NCBI GenBank assembly: GCA_029945725.1
Contig: JAQSDB010000011.1
Coordinates: 62,001-126,000, forward strand
Length of the DNA stretch: 64,000 nucleotides
Source: a bacterium
GTDB lineage: Bacteria > Pseudomonadota > Gammaproteobacteria > Pseudomonadales > Moraxellaceae
Direction: 5' to 3'
The position numbers were made by a program, and so were the translations under genes. Positions 16,069 through 26,021 of the stretch are shown here, in pieces. Every line of letters starts with the position of its first letter. Position 1 is the first letter of the stretch. A model generated the notes under the pieces. That model saw only the letters and a list, made by a program, of their open reading frames with translations, was not told where the DNA came from and ran no database searches.

Positions 16069-18654
16069 TCACTCCGCATCAGGCAGTGCGTCTCCGCTGC
16101 CCTTTTTGCTGGCGTCGATACAGGCCTTGATGGCGGCGGCAAATTCCTGGCCGGTCTGGTAGCGATCGGCAGGATCCTTGGCAAGTGCCTTGTCGATGAT
16201 GCCGGCAATGCAGGGCAGGATATCGGCCAGTTCCGGCTTGGCTTCGAATACCGAGACATGGTCTTCGTTGGCAATCTTGTACATCAGCGTTGCCATGGAT
16301 TCGCCACGGAAGGGCGCTACGCCGGACAGCATCTGGTAGAACATCACGCCAAGACTGTAGAGATCGGAGCGACCATCCACCTTTTTGCCGGCGACCTGTT
16401 CCGGTGACATATAGGTGGGAGTACCCAGCACGGTACCGGTTTTGGTTTTGCTGGCATCGGTGATGCGGGCGATACCGAAGTCGGTGATCTTGATCGCGCT
16501 CTTGTCCGGATCAAACATGATGTTGGCGGGCTTGATGTCGCGGTGCACCACATTGTGCTGATGCGCGAAATCAAGGGCGAGGGCGGACTTGTAGACAATG
16601 CTGACCACCTTGCTGACCGGCAGCAGGGTATCGGGCTTCACATAACGCGCCAGATCGTGGCCGTGCAGGAACTCCATGGCGATATAGGCCAGATCGTGTT
16701 CTTCGCCGGCATCGTAAATGGTGACGATGTTTGGATGATTGAGGCGGCCTGCGGTTTCGGCTTCGCGGAAAAAGCGCTCCTTGATTTCCTTGAGTTCGTC
16801 GCCTTCAAATTCATTGCCGAGGGCGAGTGTCTTGATCGCCACCACACGGTTTATTTTCGGATCACGGCCCAGATAGACCACGCCCATGGCGCCCTTGCCC
16901 AGTTCCTTTTCCACCTGATAGCGGCCGAGCATGGGTTTTTCATCGCTGCCGGGAGCGAGCATCATGGTTGCCGCCGCTGAACTCATGGCGCCGCCACCGA
17001 GAATGACGGTCTCTTCAAGCTTTTGCGCACGTTGCAGCTTTACGGCCAGATCACGGAATTTCGGATCGTAGTCATAAATGAACTGGTAGACCGAGACAGC
17101 CTTGTTGAACTGGCGTTTGCGCTCGTAATCCAGTGCCAGGTTGTAGAGCACGTCCGCCATGGAATCATCCATGGGGCATTTGCGGAACTTCTCGAACGCC
17201 ATGTCGAGCTGGCCGGCTTGCTGCAGGGCCAGACCCAGCTGGCGATTGGATTCGGCCGACTGCACTTCGGATTTCTCTTTTGCCTTTTCCGTCACCAGAT
17301 AATGCTTGGTGGTAATCAGCACATAACCGGCGGCGACAATGATGGCCGGCAGCATCAGCTCCACCCAGATGCCCGAGCTTTTCATCAGTACAAAATGCGT
17401 GACGACGAGCAGCAGCACAAAGATGCCGGAGGCAGCCGCCGCAGGGCTGGCCTTGAGGCGCGACAGGCCGAAAACCACAAATGCCGCGGCGAGCAGCACG
17501 GCAATCCAGCGCAGGGCGGTGCCCCATTCCGGTGTGATAAAGAAATTCTGGTTAAGAATACTGGCGACGGTGTGGGCGAGAATGCGTGCCGGCTCCATGC
17601 CGGCAGAAATCGGCGTGACCTGCGGCGAGCCCAGGCCATAAGCCGTCGGACCGATGATGACGATCTTGTCCTTGTATTTGGCCAGCGGAATCTTGCCGCT
17701 GGCGACATCGTAGAAAGAGTCTTCGCTGAAGGCTGGCTTGCCACCATGACTGGCGTAGAAAAACGTGCGCATCTGCAGATAGGGATCGGTCTTGATGGTG
17801 AGCTTGCCAAGACGCAGGCTTTCACCGAGGTTCACCGAAATGTCACCGACCCCGAGGTTCAGGCTTTTGGCGGCGAGCATGAGGGCCAGCGAGGGGTAGT
17901 AACCCTTGTCATTGTGCACCAGCAGCAATTCATTGCGGATGGTGCCGTCGGCATCGGGATTACTGGCGATGTGGCCGATATAGGCCGCTTTTTCCCCGAG
18001 CAGGGCAATGGGCGGGATGGCTTGCACGGTGTCCGGCGGCAGGTAACCGGCTTCGCCGGCACCGATGCGGTCACGCACGGCAGCCACCTGGTTGCGCAGC
18101 ACATAGTCAGGCAGGGGTTTGTCCGGATTGCCCTGCGGATCACCCAGCACGAACTGCATGGGCAATACCACATTACCGGCCTGGGCCAGGGCGTCCGCCA
18201 GATGCTGGTCGGTATTCAGACTGGCTTCGGCCTGACTCAGCTTGCTGCCCAGTTCGCCGATGGCGGGCGTGCCTTCCGCCAGCGGGGCGAGATTGCCGTT
18301 ATAAAAAACATTGATGTCACGCAGGGCCGCCAGACCCGGATCAAGCTGGGGTTCGGACAGGATGATGGGCAGGCCGATCGCGCGTGCGCCGCCCTTGTGT
18401 AGGGCATTGATCATGTCGGCGAGGCGGGTGCGCGGCCACGGCCAGCGGCCGAGATTGGCAATACTCTGATCGTCGATGGCGATGACGGCAATACGGTCAC
18501 CGGGGTCACGGGCACTGACCCGCACGCCGAGGTCATAGGCGTAGCGTTCAAGATTGTCGATGACATCGGTGGAGAAGGAGATGATGAGAAGTCCGAGCAC
18601 AATGACCAGACCGGCCAGCCAGTCGGACTTCCAGAATGAAATTCCCTTTCGCAT
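16069..18654 (-). CDS. CHASE2-domain transmembrane Ser/Thr protein kinase
   Basis: 861 residues. An N-terminal membrane segment (about 12-30) and periplasmic CHASE2 domain (about 38-330; AVIAIDDQSIANLGRWPWPR) are followed by membrane segments (about 355-445). A TPR-like stretch (about 475-545; YNLALDYERKRQFNKAVSVY) and a complete Hanks-type kinase domain (about 578-840) come next. Catalytic features are GKGAMGVV, Lys608 in VAIK, HRD at 704-706 with Asp706, and DFG with Asp725. The topology reverses that of PknB-type kinases, with the sensor first and the kinase last. A terminator separates it from pal, so it probably has its own promoter. Confidence 0.95.
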   Translation of the reverse strand: MRKGISFWKSDWLAGLVIVLGLLIISFSTDVIDNLERYAYDLGVRVSARDPGDRIAVIAIDDQSIANLGRWPWPRTRLADMINALHKGGARAIGLPIILSEPQLDPGLAALRDINVFYNGNLAPLAEGTPAIGELGSKLSQAEASLNTDQHLADALAQAGNVVLPMQFVLGDPQGNPDKPLPDYVLRNQVAAVRDRIGAGEAGYLPPDTVQAIPPIALLGEKAAYIGHIASNPDADGTIRNELLLVHNDKGYYPSLALMLAAKSLNLGVGDISVNLGESLRLGKLTIKTDPYLQMRTFFYASHGGKPAFSEDSFYDVASGKIPLAKYKDKIVIIGPTAYGLGSPQVTPISAGMEPARILAHTVASILNQNFFITPEWGTALRWIAVLLAAAFVVFGLSRLKASPAAAASGIFVLLLVVTHFVLMKSSGIWVELMLPAIIVAAGYVLITTKHYLVTEKAKEKSEVQSAESNRQLGLALQQAGQLDMAFEKFRKCPMDDSMADVLYNLALDYERKRQFNKAVSVYQFIYDYDPKFRDLAVKLQRAQKLEETVILGGGAMSSAAATMMLAPGSDEKPMLGRYQVEKELGKGAMGVVYLGRDPKINRVVAIKTLALGNEFEGDELKEIKERFFREAETAGRLNHPNIVTIYDAGEEHDLAYIAMEFLHGHDLARYVKPDTLLPVSKVVSIVYKSALALDFAHQHNVVHRDIKPANIMFDPDKSAIKITDFGIARITDASKTKTGTVLGTPTYMSPEQVAGKKVDGRSDLYSLGVMFYQMLSGVAPFRGESMATLMYKIANEDHVSVFEAKPELADILPCIAGIIDKALAKDPADRYQTGQEFAAAIKACIDASKKGSGDALPDAE

Positions 18655-18810
18655 AAAGCACCCGCACAGATGAACCAGAAAAAAGCCCCGTATCCAGGGG
18701 TCGTGGGAGACTTTTAACAGATGCGCGGAGTGCTAGGGAAGCCCCGCGACAAGGTGGCTGCCGATGGCGCGCGAAAAAAGGAGCTGCAGCCGCCTGTGAG
18801 CCGCGCCCAT

Positions 18811-18838
18811 AAAAAAGGACGGGCCAGGCCCGTCCTTT
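18811..18838 (-). terminator. rho-independent terminator after pal
   Basis: AAAGGACGGGCC (18814-18825) and its complement (18827-18838) form a strong GC-rich stem that ends, on the minus strand, in a run of T. It should end tol-pal transcripts before the kinase gene. A weaker CCCC/GGGG hairpin with a T run lies at about 18682-18698. Confidence 0.88.
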
Positions 18839-18899
18839 CAGGAAACGCGGAAGTCCCAATGTGGACTTCCAGCAGATCTACTCCATGAGGTATCCGTTA

Positions 18900-19520
18900 T
18901 CAGTGCGCGCCGCTGGTGTATTCCAGTTCCACGCGACGGTTCCGGGCCCAGACTTCTTCACTGTCACCTGTCGCCACCGGCTTTTCTTCGCCGTAGCTGA
19001 TCACTTCGAGCTGGCCGGACTTGGCACCGTTGCTGGTCAGGAAGGCAGCAACCGCTTTGGCGCGACGCTCGCCCAGCGCCATATTGTATTCGCGGGTGCC
19101 GCGCTCATCGGTGTGGCCGCCGACCTGTACACGCGCTGCCGGATTTTTGCTCAGGTAGAGCGCGTGTGCCTTGAGGGCATCGTAATCGCTGGTGGCGATG
19201 GTGGCGTTGTCATAGTCAAAATGGAAAACCTTGACGTTCAGGCTGTTAGCCAGCTGATTGGCCTTGGCGGCGGCATCGGCAGCGGCCTTGTCCGCAAGCG
19301 ACTGGCTTTCAATGCCGCTGTTGGTGGACGCAGCGGAAGCACGGGCGGCGGCATCGGCAGCGGCCTTGTCTGCGGCAGCCTTGTCGGCAGCAGCTTTTTC
19401 AGCGGCACTTTGCTCGGCGACAGCGGCAGAGGTATCCGCGGTTTTTGTGGTGGTGCAGGCGGCCAGGCTGACGGCAAACAGGGCTGCCGCGAATATTTTG
19501 GCATGGCGGGAAATCAACAT
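18900..19520 (-). CDS. pal: peptidoglycan-associated lipoprotein Pal
   Basis: 206 residues. A lipoprotein signal ends at lipobox SLAAC with Cys22 as the lipidated residue. An OmpA-like domain (about 95-200; VQVGGHTDERGTREYNMALGERR) binds peptidoglycan. The linker between them (about 38-90) is very rich in Ala/Lys/Asp, with AAADK repeated, and is longer than in E. coli Pal. It anchors the outer membrane to the wall and binds TolB. The gap to tolB is 205 bases, which leaves room for a separate pal promoter. Confidence 0.97.
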   Translation of the reverse strand: MLISRHAKIFAAALFAVSLAACTTTKTADTSAAVAEQSAAEKAAADKAAADKAAADAAARASAASTNSGIESQSLADKAAADAAAKANQLANSLNVKVFHFDYDNATIATSDYDALKAHALYLSKNPAARVQVGGHTDERGTREYNMALGERRAKAVAAFLTSNGAKSGQLEVISYGEEKPVATGDSEEVWARNRRVELEYTSGAH

Positions 19521-19725
19521 GACGTGTTCTCCATGTAGTCAGGGAAATTAAGAGGGTAGAAAAGAGGCGGAGGTAAATTAACACAGGGCTGCAGGGTGGC
19601 TTGTCTGTATTTTGCAACTATTGCGGCATCCAGAGGGCGACTTTCATTTTCCGGCACACACCCGGACGGAGATTCCGGCAGCCTTTACCCCCGGTATTGT
19701 GTGAGGATAAAAGCTGATGCTTGGC

Positions 19726-21027
19726 TTATTTCAGGAACGGTGACCAGACCGGCTCGCGTACTTCGCCAAGGCGTGCCGGCAGGCGTGCCTGCGAGCGACC
19801 GTCCAGCGAGGAAATGCCGAGTACACCGTAGTTGCCCTTGCGTGTGGCATAAACCAGTGAAATACCATTGGGGGCAAAGCTCGGGCTTTCATCCAGCGGA
19901 GTCTGCGTCAGGATGGTCATGAGACCGCTTTGCAGGTCCTGCACGGCAATCTGGAACTGCTGGCCTTTTTCCCGGTGTACAAAGGCAATGTAACGGCCGT
20001 CAGGACTGATATCGGCGCGGGCATTGAAGGTGCCTTCAAAGGTCAGGCGCTTGACGCTTTTATCCGCCACGTTCAGGCGATAAACCTGCGCATTGCCGCT
20101 GCGATCCGACGTGAAGATCAGTGAGTGCCCGTCGGGCGCCCAGCGTGCTTCTGTATCAATCGCGGCATTGTTGGTCAGTCGTGTCAGCTCCTGCGATTCA
20201 ATGTCCATGAGATAGATTTCCGGATTGCCATCACGCGATAGCGTGAGTGCCATGCGCCGGCCATCCGGTGACCACGAGGGGGCGCCATTGAGGCCGCTGA
20301 AACTGGCGATCTTTTTGCGCTCACGGGTGGCGATGTTTTGCGTGAAAATTGCCGGGCGTTTGTTTTCAAAGGAAACATAAGCCACCTTCTGGCCATCCGG
20401 TGACCAGGCCGGGGACAGGATCGGTTCCGGTGAATCCAGAATGCTGAGCGGGCGCTGGCCATCGGCATCGGAGAGCTCCAGCCGGTAACGCAGCTTGTCG
20501 CCTTGCGGGTACTGGTTCACATAGATGATGCGGGTGGAAAAAGCGCCTTTGACGCCGGTTATTTTTTCAAAAATGCGGTCACTGATGTGATGCGCACCAT
20601 CACGCCATTTGTCGGCTGCCACCGTTACCTGCTCGCCCAGCAGACGCGTCTGGCGATCCATGCTGAAAACCTCGTAACGGATTTCATGGCGCTTGTCGGC
20701 GGTGACTTTCACCGAACCGACGACGACATAATTGGCACTCGTGCCTTTCCATTCGTTGTAGAGCATGTCGCCGCCGGAAGTCGGTCGTACCGGCAGCTTG
20801 TCGAAGGCCATGGGCTTGAAGCGGCCGCTGCGCTCGAGATCGGCGCGAATGATGTCCGCCGTGTTGTCATTGCCCTCTGCCACCGCGCCGCCAAAAGGGA
20901 CGATGGCAATGGGAGTGGCATCATCCGCACCGCGGGTGATCTCGATCACGAGTTCGGCCCTGGCGGATGCGCAGGTCAGGAGGGTGAACAGAGCCAGCAG
21001 GCTGGCGATAAAAAATCGGGGCATCAC
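19726..21027 (-). CDS. tolB: Tol-Pal system protein TolB
   Basis: 433 residues: a signal peptide (about 1-24, ending ASARA), an N-terminal alpha/beta domain and a six-bladed beta-propeller. WSPDG repeats are visible ([28 protein letters not shown] and similar). Periplasmic TolB shuttles between Pal and TolA. The start codon overlaps the tolA stop by 4 bases. Confidence 0.97.
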   Translation of the reverse strand: MMPRFFIASLLALFTLLTCASARAELVIEITRGADDATPIAIVPFGGAVAEGNDNTADIIRADLERSGRFKPMAFDKLPVRPTSGGDMLYNEWKGTSANYVVVGSVKVTADKRHEIRYEVFSMDRQTRLLGEQVTVAADKWRDGAHHISDRIFEKITGVKGAFSTRIIYVNQYPQGDKLRYRLELSDADGQRPLSILDSPEPILSPAWSPDGQKVAYVSFENKRPAIFTQNIATRERKKIASFSGLNGAPSWSPDGRRMALTLSRDGNPEIYLMDIESQELTRLTNNAAIDTEARWAPDGHSLIFTSDRSGNAQVYRLNVADKSVKRLTFEGTFNARADISPDGRYIAFVHREKGQQFQIAVQDLQSGLMTILTQTPLDESPSFAPNGISLVYATRKGNYGVLGISSLDGRSQARLPARLGEVREPVWSPFLK

Positions 21028-21870
21028 AAATCTTCCGGATTGAACTTGATGGTGATGACGCGGAAATACTGGTTAAACACCGCGACATCATCAGGCACGG
21101 GCAGCGGGCTGGAACGACGCACGGCCTCTTCGGCACTGGCATCAAAAGCACTGTTGCCACTGCTTTTGCTGGTCATGACATTGGCTACTTCACCGCCCGG
21201 CAGCACACTGACGCGCAGGGTGGTCACCATGCCATTGCGGGCCGACAGGGGTCTGTTCCATTTTGTTACCACGCGCTGATTGATCAGGCCCTGGTATTTG
21301 TCGCGTATAGCCAGATTGGCCGTGGCACGCGATGCCTGCATGCTTTTCTCAAATGATTTTTGTGCACGATCCACTTCTTCCTGCTGCGTCTGCTTTTCCA
21401 GTGCCTTCATTTCTGCATCAAGCGCACTGGTGTTCAGGGCCTGTTTTTTGATGAGGGGTTTGGGCACTGCCGGCACGACCGGTTTTACCGGTTCCGGTTT
21501 CGTCACGGCTTTTTCAGGCACGGCTTTGGCCGGTTCCACCCTGGGGGCCGGCAACGGTTTCGGCACCGGCAGCGGGATTTTGGGCGGAATTTTTACCGGC
21601 TCGGGCAGGGGGGCTTTTTTAACCGGCTCCGGCCTGGGCACGGGTTCTGGTGCGGGCACTTCCATAGCGGGAGGGGTGACCGGCTCTGCGGGTTTTGCCG
21701 GTGCCGGTGCATGACTGCGCACCAGCACGGCTTCGACCACGCGCGGCGGCTCCTCTTTGGGCGTGGCATGCAAATACGGCAGCAGCAGAACCACACCGAG
21801 CACGCCGACATGCAGCAGCACGGCCTGGATCAGGGCGCGGTGGTCAGCCGGGGTGGCTGCCCTCAGGTGA

Positions 21871-21884
<14 letters not shown>
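21024..21884 (-). CDS. tolA: Tol-Pal energy-transducing protein TolA, proline-rich form
   Basis: 286 residues, shorter than the 421 of E. coli. A single N-terminal membrane anchor lies at about 18-38. The middle (about 58-150) is dominated by Pro/Val/Lys/Glu ([24 protein letters not shown]) like TonB, instead of the long Ala/Lys helix typical of TolA. A short charged helix (about 155-190) and the C-terminal TolA III-like domain (about 195-286; [14 protein letters not shown]) follow. It couples proton flow through TolQR to Pal. It overlaps tolR by 14 bases. Confidence 0.93.
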
Positions 21885-22311
<427 letters not shown>

Positions 22312-22341
22312 GATCAATAAAGCCTTACGTATGTTTTTAAA

Positions 22342-22386
22342 AGCCTGAGCAGGCTGCTGCTGGCAAGGCAGGGGGAAATTTCCCCC
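22342..22386. other. tolQ-tolR gap with palindromes
   Basis: A perfect 16-base palindrome, GGGGGAAATTTCCCCC, lies at 22371-22386. A 5-bp AGCCT/AGGCT hairpin (22342-22355) is followed on the minus strand by a few T. TolQ and TolR genes are usually adjacent, so these structures may partly attenuate or process the transcript. Confidence 0.45.
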
Positions 22387-22424
22387 GGGTAAACTTCACC
22401 AGCGTGGCTTCTGCAGGCTTTTAC

Positions 22425-23105
22425 TTACTGCCGGGCATGGGTTTCGCGATGCAGTATGCCGGTGAACTCGTCGGCAAAACTTTCATAGCGCGTGAGCAGG
22501 GTGTCGCTGGTCGAGGCAAAGCGGTTATAGGCCAGCACCGCGGGAATGGCAGCGAACAGCCCCATGGCGGTGGCAATCAGGGCTTCGGCAATGCCGGGAG
22601 CGACGACAGCCAGTGTGGCCTGCTGCATTTTTGCCAGACCGATAAACGAGGTCATGATGCCCCAGACGGTGCCGAAGAGGCCGATATAGGGGCTGGTGGA
22701 ACCGACACTGGCCAGAAAGGAGAGGCTGGTTTCGAGTCGTGTCTGCTCCTGGGTGAGCGCAATGCGCATGGCGCGCGACAGTCCCTGCATCACGGCATCG
22801 GGATCGGCACCTTTTTCACGCAGGCGCAGGAATTCCTTGAAGCCGGAACGAAAGATGTTTTCCTGACCCTGCAGATCGGGCTGGCGATTCAGCTGCGTAT
22901 AAAAGGCATGCAGGTCACCACCGGACCAGAACTGCTCGTCAAATTTGTCGGCATGGTCTGTCGCTGTTTTATAAAGCGCATGACGCTGGAAAATGATGGT
23001 CCACGAGTAGACCGAGGCAGCTATCAGTACCAGCAGCACAAACTGCACGATCAGGCTGGCATGACTGATGAGATGCCAGATCGACATGTCGGGGGCGTTA
23101 CTCAT
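22425..23105 (-). CDS. tolQ: Tol-Pal proton-channel protein TolQ
   Basis: 226 residues of the MotA/TolQ/ExbB family. Three membrane helices are visible (about 15-37, 135-157 and 168-190), with the signature GTVWGIMTSFIGLAK and EALIATAMGLFAAIPAV. It forms the inner-membrane motor with TolR. The start overlaps the ybgC stop by 4 bases. Confidence 0.97.
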   Translation of the reverse strand: MSNAPDMSIWHLISHASLIVQFVLLVLIAASVYSWTIIFQRHALYKTATDHADKFDEQFWSGGDLHAFYTQLNRQPDLQGQENIFRSGFKEFLRLREKGADPDAVMQGLSRAMRIALTQEQTRLETSLSFLASVGSTSPYIGLFGTVWGIMTSFIGLAKMQQATLAVVAPGIAEALIATAMGLFAAIPAVLAYNRFASTSDTLLTRYESFADEFTGILHRETHARQ

Positions 23106-23521
23106 TGCGGATTTCCGTAACGTGATTTCAGGAGTGCCAGCAGCCGTTCGGGCAGGGCGCGGGGTTTTATGTCGGAGCGACGCACACAGGCAATATCAAT
23201 GGTGGCGGCCGTGAGTACCGTATTCTCGCGGCGGACTTCCTGATGGAAAACCAGTGAAGCACGGCCGAGGGATTTTATCTGTGCTGCCACCATCAGGGCA
23301 TCATCCATGCGCGCGGCGCCGAAATAGCGGATTTCAGCGCCGCGCACCACAAACATGAAGTCTTCGGGTGAGTTCATGTAGTGCTCGAAGCCAAGGTCGC
23401 GCAGGAACTCGGTACGTGCCCGCTCCATGAATTTCAGGTAGTTAACGTAATAGACGATGCCGCCAGCGTCAGTGTCTTCAATGTAAACACGCACCGGGAA
23501 AGCAAACTCCGTAAACGTCAT
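23102..23521 (-). CDS. ybgC: acyl-CoA thioesterase YbgC
   Basis: 139 residues with one hotdog domain. The motif EDTDAGGIVYYVNYLKFMERART holds the catalytic Asp18, at the same position as in E. coli YbgC. It is the conserved first gene of the tol-pal cluster and acts on acyl-CoA or acyl-ACP, probably in phospholipid metabolism. Its first base is the last base of the ruvB stop. Confidence 0.95.
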   Translation of the reverse strand: MTFTEFAFPVRVYIEDTDAGGIVYYVNYLKFMERARTEFLRDLGFEHYMNSPEDFMFVVRGAEIRYFGAARMDDALMVAAQIKSLGRASLVFHQEVRRENTVLTAATIDIACVRRSDIKPRALPERLLALLKSRYGNPQ

Positions 23522-24582
23522 CAGGACAGGTCCGTTTGCTTGAGGTGTTCGAGCAGACGCTCCGGTGTGGCGAGGCCGAAATGCAGATACGCATGCGGGG
23601 TTGCCACGCGGCCGCGTGCGGTGCGCATCAGAAAGCCCTGCTGGATCAGGTAGGGCTCGATCACGTCTTCCAGGGTGCCGGCATCTTCGCTGAGGGCAGC
23701 AGCGAGGGATTCTATTCCTGTCGGACCGCCGCCGAATTTTTCCATCAGCGTGAGCAGGAAGCGGCGGTCCATGCCGTCGAAACCGTGCTGGTCCACGTCC
23801 AGCATGTTCAGGGCGGCGCCGGCGACCTCGCCGTTGATGTCGCCGTTGGCCTTGACCTCGGCAAAATCGCGCACCCGGCGCAGCAGGCGATTGGCGATGC
23901 GCGGCGTACCGCGGGCACGGCGGGCGATTTCTTCGGCGCCTTCGCTGTCGATGGCCACTTTCAGCAGGCCGGAGGAACGCGTGACGATGCGGCAGAGATC
24001 AACGACCGAGTAGAACTCGAGGCGCTGCACAATGCCGAAGCGGTCGCGCAGGGGCGAGGTCAGCAGGCCGGCGCGCGTGGTGGCGCCGACCAGCGTGAAT
24101 GGCGGCAGCTCCAGCTTGATGGAACGGGCGGCAGGGCCTTCGCCGATGACGATGTCGAGCTGATAGTCTTCCATCGCCGGATACAGGATTTCTTCCACCA
24201 CCGGCGAGAGGCGATGGATTTCGTCAATGAACAGCACGTCACCGGCTTCAAGGTTGGTGAGCAGGGCAGCGAGATCTCCGGCCTTTTCCAGCACCGGGCC
24301 CGAGGTGGATTTCAGGTTGCCGCCCATTTCGCGGGCGATGATGTTGGCCAGGGTGGTTTTGCCGAGACCGGGCGGGCCGAAAATCAGCGTGTGGTCCAGG
24401 GCTTCCTGGCGTGAACGCGCGGCGTGGATAAAGATTTCCATCTGCGCCCGCACTTGCGGCTGGCCGACATAATCCTCGAGACGGGTCGGGCGAATGGCGC
24501 GGTCAATGGCTTCTTCGCGCTTGCCGGGGCCGGGCGCCGGCGTTGGCGAAATCAGCCTGTCGTCGGTGTCGAGAAAGCTCAT
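23521..24582 (-). CDS. ruvB: Holliday junction branch-migration ATPase RuvB
   Basis: 353 residues. The AAA+ Walker A (GPPGLGKTT) and Walker B (DEIH) motifs, the sensor region [16 protein letters not shown] and a C-terminal winged helix are all present. It forms the hexameric motor that drives branch migration with RuvA. Its start overlaps the ruvA stop by 4 bases. Confidence 0.98.
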   Translation of the reverse strand: MSFLDTDDRLISPTPAPGPGKREEAIDRAIRPTRLEDYVGQPQVRAQMEIFIHAARSRQEALDHTLIFGPPGLGKTTLANIIAREMGGNLKSTSGPVLEKAGDLAALLTNLEAGDVLFIDEIHRLSPVVEEILYPAMEDYQLDIVIGEGPAARSIKLELPPFTLVGATTRAGLLTSPLRDRFGIVQRLEFYSVVDLCRIVTRSSGLLKVAIDSEGAEEIARRARGTPRIANRLLRRVRDFAEVKANGDINGEVAGAALNMLDVDQHGFDGMDRRFLLTLMEKFGGGPTGIESLAAALSEDAGTLEDVIEPYLIQQGFLMRTARGRVATPHAYLHFGLATPERLLEHLKQTDLS

Positions 24583-25169
24583 GCCTTCACCATTCCCTTC
24601 AGTGCGGCACGGATCAGGTTTTCCGCAGTTGCATCGTCGGTCTTGATCCTGCCGACGGCACGCTCGGCTTCGACCGGTTTGTAGCCGAGCGCGATCAGCG
24701 CCGTCACGGCATCACGCTCGGGCGTTGAGGGCACTTCAATGCCATGCAGGGCGGGCATGCCGGCCTGGCCACTGCCGACCTTGTCGCGCATTTCAATCAC
24801 CAGGCGTTCAGCCGTCTTTTTGCCGACGCCGGGAATGCGGGTGAGGGTGGTGACATCGTCATGGCGGATACAGGCGGCGAAGGCATCGGCTTCCATGGCC
24901 GACAGAATGGCCAGCGCCATTTTCGGGCCGACGCCATTGACCTTGATCAGGGTGCGGAACATGTCGCGCTCTTCGCGCGAGGCAAAACCGAAGAGGAGGT
25001 GGGCATCGTCACGCACCACCTGATGCGTAAAAAGGGTGACAGGCGCGCCCAGTGTCACCTTGTAGAAGGTGCTCATGGGGGCTTCGAGTTCGTAGCCGAC
25101 ACCGTTCACGTCAACGACGAGAACCGGGGGCTGTTTTTCAATGAGCTGTCCATGCAGACGGGCAATCAC
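24579..25169 (-). CDS. ruvA: Holliday junction DNA-binding protein RuvA
   Basis: 196 residues: an N-terminal OB-fold ([21 protein letters not shown]), tandem helix-hairpin-helix motifs ([13 protein letters not shown] and [13 protein letters not shown]) and a C-terminal RuvB-binding domain (about 150-196). It binds four-way junctions. The gap to ruvC holds REP copy 3. Confidence 0.98.
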   Translation of the reverse strand: MIARLHGQLIEKQPPVLVVDVNGVGYELEAPMSTFYKVTLGAPVTLFTHQVVRDDAHLLFGFASREERDMFRTLIKVNGVGPKMALAILSAMEADAFAACIRHDDVTTLTRIPGVGKKTAERLVIEMRDKVGSGQAGMPALHGIEVPSTPERDAVTALIALGYKPVEAERAVGRIKTDDATAENLIRAALKGMVKA

Positions 25170-25201
25170 GGGCGGTTGATCTCAACATGGGTAAGGTTTT
25201 C

Positions 25202-25254
25202 GCAGGAGCGGCTTTAAGCCGCGAATGAGCCTTCGCGGCTAAAGCCGCTCCTGC
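25202..25254. repeat. REP-like palindrome, copy 3
   Basis: Arms at 25202-25225 and 25232-25254 are complementary over 23 positions, with one extra A in the left arm, and the loop is only 6 bases. The core matches copies 1 and 2. It separates ruvC from ruvA. Confidence 0.85.
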
Positions 25255-25328
25255 AGGTAAAAAGCAGAAGTCTTAGTATCACAGGAGCGACTAACTGGCT
25301 ACCCGTACAGTAGTTCATGCCTCTTCTT

Positions 25329-25850
25329 TTATTCGTATGCGCGGCCGTGACGCAGGCCGTCGGCATTGCCGATACGGGCCAGCGTGCTGGAAGTTTGCGC
25401 ATGGCAGAGCGCAATCGCCAGCGCATCGGCGGCATCAGCGGGTGGTGATTTGTCCAGGCTGAGCAGTCTTACCACCATGTGCTGGACCTGTTCCTTGGTG
25501 GCCGAGCCCTTGCCGACGACGGCAGACTTCACCTGCCGTGCGGAATATTCGGCGACGCTCAAGTGATGATTCATCAACGCGACAATGGCGGCTCCACGGG
25601 CCTGCCCGAGCTTCAGGGCCGAGTCGGGATTATTGGAGAGAAAGACCTGCTCAATCGCCGATTGCTCCGGATGATAGGTGGCGACGATCTCGGCGATGCC
25701 GGCATAAATCCGTGCCAGCCGTTCCGGCAGCGGCAATTCGGCCATCTTTATGCAGCCGGAGGCGATATAGCGGTGGCGGTTGCCGTCGGAATCGATCACG
25801 CCAAAACCGGTGATGCGGGAGCCGGGGTCGATCCCGAGGATAAGGGGCAT
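25329..25850 (-). CDS. ruvC: Holliday junction resolvase RuvC
   Basis: 173 residues. The acidic catalytic residues are visible as Asp8 in LGIDPGSR, Glu in SAIEQVFLS, and the pair in [15 protein letters not shown]. It cuts junctions symmetrically in the RuvABC complex. It diverges from the Cyc2-like cytochrome gene. Confidence 0.98.
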   Translation of the reverse strand: MPLILGIDPGSRITGFGVIDSDGNRHRYIASGCIKMAELPLPERLARIYAGIAEIVATYHPEQSAIEQVFLSNNPDSALKLGQARGAAIVALMNHHLSVAEYSARQVKSAVVGKGSATKEQVQHMVVRLLSLDKSPPADAADALAIALCHAQTSSTLARIGNADGLRHGRAYE

Positions 25851-25928
25851 GGGGTCAGGTCATTACGTCAGTACACAGAAGCCGCCATTCTTTCATAAAT
25901 GCGGCGGCGAGAGAAAAGTACGATCCGC

Positions 25929-25968
25929 TTGATCTGCATCAGGTTTAATTCTGCGTTAATACTACACT
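25929..25968 (+). promoter_or_regulatory. FNR/Anr-type box and promoter of the cytochrome-porin gene
   Basis: TTGAT-CTGC-ATCAG (25929-25942) matches the FNR/Anr consensus TTGAT-N4-ATCAA at nine of ten positions. A TACACT -10 element lies at 25963-25968. A start site about 7-8 bases later puts the box centre near -41, the class II activator position. This predicts activation under oxygen limitation. Confidence 0.6.
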
Positions 25969-26021
25969 GGGCATATAACAGTATCGTCATAAAGGTATTT
26001 TCCAAAAAAGGATGGTTTTCC

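Noticed and set aside
17023-18402. A 459-codon open frame opposite the CHASE2 kinase
   Set aside because: The translation is rich in Gly, Gln, His and Arg, typical of antisense frames, and no motif is seen.
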